From: Ciona savignyi
Taxonomy: Eukaryota > Chordata > Ascidiacea > Phlebobranchia > Cionidae
DNA: 64,000 bases
Assembly: GCA_000149265.1 (NCBI GenBank)
Contig: CH002901.1
Coordinates: 1,431,605-1,495,604 of the forward strand
Direction of reading: 5' to 3'
Below are positions 50,201 to 60,680 of this stretch, in pieces (positions within the stretch are counted from its first letter, which is position 1; each line of letters starts with the position of its first letter). The translations under genes and the position numbers were made by a program. The notes below the pieces were generated by a model. It had not been told where the DNA came from, searched no databases, and saw nothing but the letters and a program-made list of their open reading frames with translations.

Positions 50201-53200
50201 AACCGAAAGATGCAGATGATGTAGCGGAGTCGGCCACTCCTCGAGCGTTGTTCGATGTGGACGAAGTCGAGAGCAAAGTGGAGTACAGCGCACTGAGCAG
50301 CGATGAGGACCGCACAACGAACGACGGGAGAAGCTATGTGGAGAGAAGTGATGACTCTTCAAGCGATGATGATGACACGCTCACCGACAGCAGCCAAGCA
50401 TCACAGAGCAGGAAAATTGTCATCGCGAAGACGGACATGAAGGATCAACCAGCATTTCATGGACGAGAAGAAATATTAAAAGTTGTCTCACCTCGACCTG
50501 AACATAGCATCCACTCCAGCAGCTCCAGTAGCATTTCCTCCAAAAAGAACTCAGACAAAACATCTTCCTCCGACAGCTCCGATGCAGAGGAGCCTCCTCC
50601 TCGACAGCGTCTTCCATCGATAGCAGAGAAGGTGAAGATAACCGACTCTCAATTTCCTCGTTTCCACCGTGAAGAGGAGTTCTCAACTGCAGAAGCGACA
50701 GAGGCAACAGAAGAACTTGGGGAGATTGAGGTAAAGCATTGATGGTGATGATGTGTGACTGTATCCATGATGTATCAATTTTGTTGTTGCATTGTGTAGT
50801 AATTTATTTGATTTTGTCTACAGTCAAAACTATGTGTAATACAGAAATTTGCTGAAATTTTTAAAGACCCTCTTTTTTAAAAAAATCTATTATTATCAGG
50901 TGACGAAGCATGAAATACTGAATGATGTTCAAGAAGAAGACGAATCACAATTCAAAGAAGAGTCAATAGAATCAGGGGAAAGCGCAGGTTCATCATCATC
51001 TTCATCATCAAGCTCCAGTGAAGATGATGCAGAAGGTAATGTGATCATTTAGTCACTTCCTGAGGACCATGCGTTGGTCCAATATTAGGAGGATAGAATA
51101 GGATATTCATGTTTATCCCCGTGAATGGGAAAACCAAGGGGCTTAACACACGGCAATCGTCAGATCACCTCGCGCCCATCGTCGGGTTACCAGAGCTATT
51201 GCAGTGTGGTGTATAATAGACACGTTCCTTCAATTTGGTAGAACTCATTAATCCGCTGGGTTCAGGCAATGTCCGTAAAGTGCCTTGCCCAAGGACACAG
51301 CCAACTAGCTAGCGATCAGTTTCTTAGTTATGCAATATGTGGTACACTTTTATGCAATAATCCCATGTCAGTACACCAACAGTTTGCCTCAATCATGTTG
51401 TGTTCCCAGGCATAATTAATGGAACTAAAACTCATTTTCCAGAACACAAAGAAGATGAAATCGATGTAAAAGTAAAAGTTTCTACGGATGGATCGAATGT
51501 TAGTAGCATTTTTTGTGTTTTTGCTGCATGGACTGCTTTTCTGGTATTTTAATTTAATAATGAATTACATTGGGCGTTAAGCCACTGTCACAAAAAAAAA
51601 TTAACAATTTCAGAAAAAATCGCTGAAGTGGTGTTTCTTTCCACTAGTAAAGCATGAAGTCTCTAATCTCCTGAATGCTTTAAATATTTGTTTTGCACAA
51701 AAACTGCAAAAAAACTGATTTTCACACGAAAATGATATAAATAAACCGATATTTGTTCCAGACTGGACTCGCTGCCTCTCTGCAAATCAACATCACCCAT
51801 CCAGAAGTTGAGGAAGAAGTTCCGCATCATCAACAAGTTGATGAGTCATCCCATCTTGTCCCTGATGAAGAAGAAGGGACGCTGGCATCACCACGGCAAC
51901 CTCTGATCCGCAGCGATGTGCACAATGTCATCAAGGAAAAAGGACTGGATGAGGTGGTTGAGCTTATCAGCCTAAGACCCGAACTTAGAGAGTAAGTGAC
52001 AACTTTATGAACTAGGAAAGTTACATTGTTTCCTTTGACTGGACTGACATGCCGGCTAACACGATGGCGAAGTTGTTTTGTTTTTATAACAGTTGGTGCG
52101 TGAATGTAGACTTGATTCGATGCAAAACAAAACTTGCTGAGCTTGTGTGTGGTTTGTGTTTAACAGTATAATTCTGGACATCTTTTATTTAGGAAAGAAA
52201 ATGAACAAGGTTGGACGCCTATTCATGTGGCTGCTGCATATGGAAAAACTGATGTTTTAAAGGTTTGTATGTTGCTCACTGACTAATAAACTTAATGCCT
52301 AAAAACATACAGGCCAAACTGGCAACATGAAGTCAATCAATAAAGTTTGGTCATTTCCATCTACTTAGGATAGGATAATCTTGTTTATTTTCATGAATGG
52401 GAAAACCAAGGGGGTTAACACATGGGTAGTCAGATCACCTCGCGCCCACCGTCAGGTTTCCGGAACTATTGCAGTGTGTTCTATATAATACACACGTTTC
52501 TTCAATTTAGTAGAACCCATTAATCTGCTGGGTTCAGGCAATGTCCGTTAAGTGCCTTGCCCAAGGACACAGCCGACTAGCTATCAACCAGTTTTAAACC
52601 AGTTACCTTTCGGTTGAAAGGCATTGCACTAAACCACCAGACTAACCGGTCGGACTACTTGGATACAAATGGTTATAAAAATGATTCAAAACAAAATCTA
52701 AATTTCAGTGGCTGACAGAGACAGGAGCAAATCTGAAAGCAGAGACTCCCACAGGCTACACAGCCATGCATATGGCTGCAATGCATGGCCACATTAATTG
52801 TCTAAGGGTAAGTAAATCAAATTTTTATTTAAACATATTGTTGTAGCAATGGTAGTAAATTTGCTGCATCCAAATCTGTAATGAGGCCACCAAACTTGCT
52901 GTTTTTTAACTGCCTACCCAAAAACAAAATTTGTGACCAAATATTTACACATGTAAAAAGGGAAAAAAACTCTAAATGAACAAAATATTGTAGAACTGAT
53001 CTAAGTGAACAAAATATTGTGGAACTGATCTAAATGTACAAAATATTGTAGAACTGATCTAAATGAACAAAATATTGTGGAACTGATCCAAATGAACAAA
53101 ATATTGTGGAACTGATCTAAATGAACAAAATATTGTAGAACTGATCTAAATGAACAAAATATTGTAGAACTGATCTAAATGTACAAAATATTGTAGAACT

Positions 53201-56200
53201 TATCTAAATGAACAAAATATTGTGGAACTGATCTAAATGAACAAAATATTGTGGAACTGATCTAAATGAACGAAATATTGTAGAACTGATCTAAATGAAC
53301 AAAATATTGTAGAACTTATCTAAATGAACAAAATATTGTAGAACTGATCTAAATGAACAAAATATTGTAGAACTGGTCTAAATGAACAAAATATTGTAGA
53401 ACTGATCTAAATGAACAAAATATTGTAGAACTGATCTAAATGAACAAAATATTGTTGAACTGATCTAAATGAACAAAATATTGTAGAACTGGTCTAAATG
53501 AACAAAATATTGTAGAACTGATCTAAATGAACAAAATATTGTAGAACTGATCTAAATGAACAAAATATTGTGGAACTTATCTAAATGAACAAAATATTGT
53601 GGAACTGATCTAAATGAACAAAATATTGTGGAACTGATCTAAATGAACAAAATATTGTAGAACTGATCTAAATGAACAAAATATTGTGGAACTGATCTAA
53701 ATGAACAAAATATTGTAGAACTGGTCTAAATGAACAAAATATTGTAGAACTGATCTAAATGAACAAAATATTGTAGAACTGATCTAAATGTACAAAATAT
53801 TGTGGAACTGATCTAAATGAACAAAATATTGTGGAACTGATCTAAATGAACAAAATATTGTAGAACTGATCTAAATGTACAAAATATTGTAGAACTGATC
53901 TAAATGTACAAAATATTGTAGAACTGATCTAAATGAACAAAATATTGTGGAACTGATCTAAATGAACAAAATATTGTGGAACTGATCTAAATGAACAAAA
54001 TATTGTGGAACTGATCTAAGTGAACAAAATATTGTGGAACTGATCTAAATGAACAAAATATTGTGGAACTGATCTAAATGAACAAAATATTGTAGAACTG
54101 ATCTAAATGAACAAAATATTGTAGAACTGATCTAAATGAACAAAATATTGTAGAACTGATCTAAATGAACAAATATTGTAGAACTGATCTAAATAAACAA
54201 AATATTGTAGAACTGATCTAAATGAACAAAATATTGTGGAACTGATCTAAATGAACAAAATATTGTAGAACTGATCTAAATGTACAAAATATTGTAGAAC
54301 TGATCTAAATGTACAAAATATTGTAGAAATGATCTAAATGAACAAAATATTGTAGAAATGATCTAAATGTACAAAATATTGTAGAACTGATCTAAATAAA
54401 CAAAATATTGTAGAACTGATCTAAATATACAAAATATTGTAGAACTGATCTAAATAAACAAAATATTGTAAAACTTGTAAAACTAGGGGTTGGTTTTATT
54501 TCGTTTATTAATATCTGACAATTGATGATCCAACCAACTGAGCTAAGCAGCCAGGTAAACATTTGAATTCAATAATCTATTTACCTGGATATCAGCAACC
54601 AACTAAGCTGAGCAAAGCAGCCACGTTCCTTCAATTTGGTAGAACCCATTAATCCGCTGGGTTCAGGCAATGTCCGTAAAGTGCCTAGCCCAAGGACACA
54701 ACCGACTAGCTAGCAACCAGTTTTGCACCTGCAACCTTTCGATTGAAAGGCGACGCACTTAACCGCTAGGCCACACATCTACATTTGAATTTATTCATCT
54801 ATTCACCTGGATATCAGCAACTACTGTTCCAGGTTTTGCACGATGTGGGAGGTTCGCTTGATGCGACGAACATCGACCTTCAAACTCCCCTCCATCTATC
54901 CTCCATGTGTGGCCATTTAGATGCCACCAAGTGGTTGGTTGACAACGATGCGAAATTGAAAGCGAAGGACAACATGGACAGGCGAGAAAAACTTTTAAAT
55001 ATTTTGAGTTCAATACAGATGAGTGTAGTTCAAAATAAATCAAATTCATTGGGTTTTATTAGATAATAAATAATTAACATGAGTTGCTTTGGGGTTTCTG
55101 GATAAAATAGAAGTGTATTGTACTAATTACCAAAAAGGTTAAAGGCATTGTGGCCGGTTGGTTTACGTCATTATTTACCTAATTTTATATGATAAAATGG
55201 TCTTGATGGATTCCAAACTGAGCCTTATTGAAATAAATAAAAATGCAGTCTGTACAGTCTTCTGAAATTGATCTTCACTTTAAAGTTTGACTTTTTAATA
55301 ATTTTTTTTTATCTACCAATGTACCATTGACTTCATTTCCTGCATGCTACTGTTATTATACAATACAAGAGTTTAATTTATTAGGGATCTTAATTTTGAC
55401 AGTTTTGTACCAGTACCTTCTTCAAACTATATTTTCTCCTGATAATAAACCTGCCACTGTTAATAGGACACCATTAGCACTTGCTAAGCAGTACAAGCAC
55501 AGAGCAGTGGTTTTGTTTCTGAAATCTCGTATAAACAAGCTGAAGCATGAAAGTTCATCTGCATCGTTGCTACAGTCAAGCAAAAGCAGGTGATCGAAGT
55601 ATACAAAACCCCATTAAACTGATGTGTTTACCTCAACATATATAGGATAGGATAGGATAGGATAATCATGTTTATCCCCGTGAATGGGAAAACCAAGGGG
55701 GTTAACACACGGGCAATCGTCAGATCACCTCGCGCCCATCGTCGGGTTACCGGAGCTATTGCAGTGTGTTGTGTATGATAGAAACGTTCCTTTAATTTGG
55801 TAAAACCCATTAATCCGCTGGGTTCAGGCAATGTCCGTAAAGTGCCTTGCCCAAGGACACAACCGACTAGCTAGCGACCAGTTTCGCACCTGCAACCTTT
55901 CGATTGAAAGGCGACGCACTTAACCGTTAGACCAACGGGCCGGATATATGTGTCACCAACTTACTATGTTGTACATTTTTACACAGCACCATGTTTTGCT
56001 GTAAAATGCTGATTTTGTAGATTTAAATGGGTTATATTTTTAAGTAAAGGTGGAGCTTACATACCATGAATACCAGGCGAAATTTTGACACTGTATATAA
56101 ACATGACTATCCTGTTTTATGTAATTTTCAATATTGGTGGAATTATTAGTTATATCATGGCCTCTGCCAAGTTTCTGTGGCAATGATTGAGTGAGATTTT

Positions 56201-57313
56201 CTATCAACCACTTATTACATGTGTATTAGGACAGTTACTAATAAAGATTTTCTCTTTCAACTATTACCCTATAATCTTGTACATTAACAAATGCATAGTA
56301 GTGTAGTACCAATATGTTTAAACATGGTTTATATCTACTATATTTATAAAAAGTTTTGTTGTAAGATTATTTAATAACATAATCGAAATTTGATGGTGGT
56401 ATTGTCTATGGGATTAGTGTTGCCAGTAATTATTTCAGACAAATTGTCCGACCGGTTAGTCTGGCGGTTAAGTGCGTCGCCTTTTAATCGAAAGGTTGCA
56501 GGTGCGGAACTGGTCGCTAGCTAGTCGGTTATGTCCTTCGGCAAGGCACTTTACGGACATTGCCTGAACCCATCTGATTAATGGGTTTTACCAAATTAAA
56601 GGAACGATTTTACCATATACAATGCACTGCAATATCTCTGGTAACCCGACGGTAGGTGCAAGCTAATCTGACGATTGCCCGTGTGATTAACCCTTGGTTT
56701 TTCCATTCAAGGGGATAAACATGAATATGCTACCCCAAATAGTTCTCAAACATGATTTGTTTCAGCATGGGATCGTACCACGAATCATCTTCGTCATCGT
56801 CCTCATCCGAAGAGTCATCGTCTGAGAAGGAGGCATATTCAACATCAGTAGAAGAGGAAAAGGTTTGCCGCTAGTTGCAGAATTAAAAAATATCTCATAC
56901 ATGGAAAATGACAAATATCCCTTTAAAAATCCTAAAATTTTAATAAAAACAAGTTGTTTTAGGGTTGCTGGATGAAATAGAAGTGTATTGTGCTAATTAC
57001 CAAAAAGGTTAAGGTAGTGTGGCCGATTGGTTTACGCCATTATATACCTAATTTTATAAAAAAAATAGTTTCAACTTATCATGGATTCGAAACTGAGCCA
57101 CAAATATCCCTCTAAAAATCCTAAAATTTTAAAAACTAAACAATCCAGGAGAAACCGGATGAATTGGTTGCAAGAAGAGTGAGCATTGATCTGGAAGAAA
57201 AGAGGAAGATTTATGATCAGCAAAGAGCAAGTATGATGAAGCGACAGACAAGCTTCCTGGACAGCATCCGAGATGAAGCAAGATCATCTTCTTCATCTTC
57301 AGATGAGGATTGA
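41275..57313 (+). CDS. PLAT domain plus ankyrin-repeat protein, acidic/serine-rich (not recognised)
   Basis: Twenty-three exons join in phase (about 1140 aa): 41275-41315, 41952-42042, 43770-43931, 44645-44742, 45040-45157, 45572-45756, 46212-46361, 47099-47213, 47540-47695, 48035-48256, 48422-48500, 48960-49097, 49497-49605, 50097-50730, 50900-51035, 51443-51498, 51762-51991, 52193-52262, 52709-52807, 54833-54981, 55467-55589, 56766-56862, 57149-57313. Residues 1-390 are basic and Ser/Pro-rich (LKHYFTPSMIRTQI, RPQSAPAAQH) and faintly resemble the start of ERICH3. About 393-518 form a PLAT/LH2 domain (YVVKVKTGDRLGAGTTADIY, GASWYVEYVEVSLGSTNWRF). About 519-880 are Ser/Asp/Glu-rich. About 885-1053 are ankyrin repeats (GWTPIHVAAAYGKTDVLKW, GYTAMHMAAMHGHINCLR, TPLHLSSMCGHLDATKWL, RTPLALAKQYKHRAVVLFL). 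The tail has poly-Ser and charged helices. Introns 4 and 20 have GC donors. The acceptor of exon 9 could also be at 47536. Function unknown; PLAT suggests membrane or protein binding. Confidence 0.85.
42269..42560 (-). mobile_element. tRNA-derived SINE, family B (intron 2 of PLAT-ankyrin gene)
   Basis: Complete: AGGATAGGATATTCATGTTT at the tail side, TCGTCAGATCACCTCGCGCC, GTTCAGGCAATGTCCGTAAA, head complement GCACCTGCAACCTTTCGATT. Confidence 0.85.
43215..43400 (-). mobile_element. Degenerate SINE, family B
   Basis: Recognisable only by CCTGTGAATGAGAAAG, TATTGCAGTGTGTTGTAT and CCTTCAGTTGTAGAACAATC in the right order and spacing. Confidence 0.4.
44519..44633 (+). mobile_element. SINE family B with internal deletion (intron 3)
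   Basis: Head (GTGTGGTGGTTAAGTGCATT, GGGTTGCAGGTACTAAAC) joined directly to the 3' end (GATAAACATAAATATCC). It ends 8 bp before the AG of exon 4. Confidence 0.7.
48700..48925 (+). mobile_element. SINE family B lacking its head (intron 11)
   Basis: Starts inside the core (CGGTTGTGTCC) and runs to ACATGAATATCCTATCC, 34 bp before exon 12. Confidence 0.75.
51091..51330 (-). mobile_element. SINE family B, head truncated (intron 15)
   Basis: From AGGATATTCATGTTTATCCC to CTAGCTAGCGATCAGTTTC; the tRNA-like head is missing. Confidence 0.8.
52368..52660 (-). mobile_element. SINE family B (intron 18)
   Basis: Complete copy from AGGATAGGATAATCTTG to the head complement GTTACCTTTCGGTTGAAAGG and AGACTAACCGGTCGGAC. 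Confidence 0.8.
52971..54475. repeat. Minisatellite, 29-bp unit, about 52 copies (intron 19)
   Basis: Head-to-tail units of TCTAAATGAACAAAATAT plus TGTAGAACTGA. Most variation is A/G in TGTAG/TGTGG, A/T in GAACAA/GTACAA, and GATC/TATC/GGTC, with very few length changes. The array fills most of the 2-kb intron between two ankyrin exons. Confidence 0.95.
54625..54775 (-). mobile_element. SINE family B, head half (intron 19)
   Basis: Starts inside the element at CACGTTCCTTCAATTTGGTA and runs through GCAACCTTTCGATTGAAAGG; ends about 57 bp before exon 20. Confidence 0.75.
55100..55225 (+). mobile_element. tRNA-derived SINE, family A variant (intron 20)
   Basis: Head TGTGGCCGGTTGGTTTACGT and B-box side GGATTCCAAACTGAGCC. 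It shares about 50 bp of upstream sequence (AGAAGTGTATTGTACTAATT) with the copy near 56955, so the two are related by duplication or belong to a longer subfamily. Confidence 0.55.
55646..55945 (-). mobile_element. SINE family B, intact (intron 21)
   Basis: Best preserved copy: three AGGAT units at the tail side, GGCAATCGTCAGATCACCTC, CCTTGCCCAAGGACACAACC, GCAACCTTTCGATTGAAAGG, AGACCAACGGGCCGGA. Confidence 0.9.
56447..56735 (+). mobile_element. SINE family B, intact (intron 21)
   Basis: Plus copy from GTCCGACCGGTTAGTCTGGC to GGGGATAAACATGAATATGC. It ends 30 bp before exon 22. Confidence 0.9.
56955..57105 (+). mobile_element. tRNA-derived SINE, family A variant (intron 22)
   Basis: Head GTGTGGCCGATTGGTTTACG, B box GGATTCGAAACTGAGCC; close relative of the copy at 55100. 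Confidence 0.6.
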
Positions 57314-60300
57314 AGAAAAAAAATTAATCGTTCATTTAAGATCACAAGTCATCTTTTAATTGATTTTTTGTAGGACCCTTTAAGAACTGTCGGTTCTGTA
57401 AATTTTGTTTGTTTGCCAACCTTAGTGGCTTATCATACCACCCACAGGAATACAAACATATTTATCAAGTTTTAAAATTCTAAAAAATTATCCAATCTTT
57501 CTTAATCAATGTAAATAAGTGTTTATTTTTACTGTTAATTCAATATATTTTTTATTGTTATGAATGTATTCGATTTTCTTGGCAGTAGAACACCTTCACT
57601 GCACACTACAATATTAATGCATAAAATACATAATTGTAGTAAAAGTTTATTGCAGTTTATAAATAAACAGAATTCTGCCTAATTTTTGTGTAGAATATAT
57701 TGCCTTAAAACATTTTAAATTTTGTTTTTTTTTGTTTAAAAAAAATTCATTTGCAATAGAGACAAAACCAACATTTGTAAAATACCCATTTTTTAATTTT
57801 GTCTGTATATCTGTAGCTATCTTTATGTGTTTGCAAAATATATTTACTAACATTTTTTATACTTAAGAAACAAAATTTTGAGTAAATTGTGGGTTCCACA
57901 GTTATTCAATTAAAAATAATAATGTTTAGCTAAACCAGTGCTTCTCAAATGGTGCGCCGCGGCTCACTGGTGCGCCACAGGAGTTAGCTAGATGCGCCAC
58001 ACTTGCATTTCGTAAATTTACGACAAAGTGTGCATAGATCAAAAACTACTAAATGGTTAGTGTCTAGTTTGTTCTTTTCCATTGTAACGTTAGTTCTACA
58101 TTAACTTTCGAAAAGCAAGAGCGCTCAAGAAACAGTAATTTCGTTATGTGAAAAATTTAGTGATGAAATTATTTAAATTAAACTTTTAATTTTCCATATT
58201 TTTCACAAATTGTTTGAGAATTTAGCATATTGTTTTGACTCTCTGTGCAAAGTGCGGCCCGTTCGTTTCTTAATTGGTCTCTGGTGCGCCATGAGGTCAA
58301 AAAGATCGAGAACCACTGAGCTAAACGTTGTAAATATCAGATTTTTTTTGTTTTAAGTTGGACAATCTGCCTTGAAAATATTTTTTTTATTTTTAAACTG
58401 CTATCTATCATTGTGAATCACATTATATTGTGTTTTCATATAAAATCTATTGTTTACTGCTAAAGGTAGAGAATACGTAGACTGTTTCATAATTTTTGCT
58501 ACTAGTTAATCCACTGTCAAATATTATCCACCTTAATTAAACAAAAAAACAATATTTGTGTTATTGAATTTTAGTCAAACCACCATAACAACTGAATGGT
58601 AAGATATTCCGGTGTTGTACAGTTTAATTTGGTAAATTTCTTGACAGTGTATTTTCTAGGAATAGATCTTGTCTTTCTCAGAATTGTATATCAACAGTAG
58701 TTGAATCAAATTGTTGTCAGCTTGCTGTTGACATCACACTTTGATTTTTCAAAGTTTCAATCCACTGGATTTGAGATGACAACCCGAAATGTGTAAAGGT
58801 GAATATCGCATCGAGAATGTTTCGTTTATTATCGGACATTCTTGCAAAAACGCAGTGGTAATAATTAAAAAATAACAGTCACAATAAACATTCCCTTTGG
58901 AAACGTTTTTTGACTAAAATCCTGTTATCTGACGCGTGTTCTCAACACAGTGATATTTTATTTAATTAAAAATATGCCAAGCCATATCTGTCTGCAAGTG
59001 CCAAATGATTTAAAAGTGAAAACGTACAAATTATAATTCTTCAAGAAAAACACACATGCTTCTAGACTGTTACGCCAAATCTGGGTTTTAAAACAGAGGA
59101 ATAACAATTTGCGAGTGTCAGGATGTAGCTTTAAAGACATAGCTACCTAGATGCTCCAAGTTTCTTAAGTAATCAATGCGAGTAAAAAAAAGTACGCATG
59201 GTTAATTTTTATTTAATACCATAACAAAAGCGGCAAATCCACCGACAGGAATTTACAAGCACAATGTTAGAAGCGCCAAATACAAAGGAAATGTCAATTT
59301 GAGGTTCAGCTGAGTGATTTTCAATTAAAACCTCAAAATAAGCGCATTCGAATCGCATAAAAAAGAATGTTTAATTCGAAAAGTTTTCGTAAAAAGTTGG
59401 AATTTTTTAGTTAAAATTGTTGCACAATGTTCTCGGTCCATTGTATAGTCCACCAAGCAATAGTAAACGCAAAAGGTAAAATTAACTTTAAAATTATCGT
59501 TTCAAATGTCAAAAACTAAGTAAGCAGCTAAAACTATGCGCAATAACAGTTACAGAACATGTGCGTTTTACTGAATTCCTTTCAGTGTAACATTTTTTGC
59601 TTTTACTGGATTAGCGATACAAAATATTTTTTTGTTAATCAAAGTCGTACCAAATCACTTTAGCATAGCATTAGGTAAGCAGAAAAAATTCATTTTCTTA
59701 TTAGTGCGAGTTAAAAGTCAGTTAAAACAAGAATTTTGTTAGTTCAAACAACACAATTATAAATGCACCGTGAAAAAAAGAAACAACAAAAATTGACTAT
59801 GACAAAATTGAGATAACTTCATTCAGTTATTTAATTGGATGAGTTGCGACAATAACACAAATTTTGTTAAAATGATTATGAATACTAAAAATGGCCTATT
59901 TCATTGCGAATATACATTATATGGGAGTTGTAAAAAATCAGGCACAGCTCCTAACATTTAAAATAAGAGTATTTTCCACTACCACCCACAGCTAAAAGCA
60001 CCATGGCTGTAGAATAAAGTCCAGAAATAAGTTTTAATGTGATTCGACAACATATATATATGCTCAAGCACACTCAATTGCTTTTTCTAATAGATTACAA
60101 TGAAAAAGTGACGGACACAAATAAAAACTCGTACACATTGGTAAAAACTAAAACAGTACCCCAACCTTTGCAATAAAGGTTGCTGGAATCACACTCCACC
60201 AACGACTACTACATTCTACACGCAATTCATCTAGGATGGATAGAGGGAGGGAGGGGGCAGGGTAAAAGCTGGGATATGTACAACAGCATCATGGCATTTT

Positions 60301-60680
60301 AACCTGTCACTTGCTGCATTTCATCATCGATCTACATGATTAAAGAAATAAAGTGAATGGTTAACAGGATGCAAAATGTCATGAATATGATTAGATTTAG
60401 CAGCGTCAAACAAATTGTTAAATACACCACATTTCAATAAATTTCTGACTAAAATATAAATCAAAAAAAACTTTAGCTTCTTCATTTACATTATATGATT
60501 CAATCAAAAATTTATAAAAACCATGTCGTTTAAATACAGTACATCTCAATAAATTCAACACGGAAAGACTAAAATATAAATCAAAAAAAACTTTGGCTTC
60601 TTTGCGTACATTATATGATTCAGTCAAGTTGCAAAATTCTAAAACCATGTCGTTGACTTACTGGCAAATTTGTCTTCACA
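57314..60680. other. Convergent intergenic region between PLAT-ankyrin gene and LLGL
   Basis: 3' untranslated DNA of two converging genes. AATAAA at 57662 could end the PLAT-ankyrin transcript. A hAT MITE sits at 57936-58318. The rest is AT-rich, with a short direct repeat of about 100 bp (near 60440-60510 and 60555-60625) and a G-rich tract at 60240-60262. No gene seen. Confidence 0.5.
57936..58318. mobile_element. hAT MITE, 383 bp
   Basis: Termini CAGTGCTTCTCAAATGG and, inverted, CAGTGGTTCTCGATC; flanked by 8-bp target duplication AGCTAAAC (57928-57935, 58319-58326). Interior repeats GGTGCGCCA; no coding capacity. Confidence 0.88.

Noticed and set aside
52971..54475. Regular direct repeats of 29 bp, CRISPR-like in length
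   Set aside because: Units abut with no unique spacers and sit in an animal intron; it is a minisatellite.
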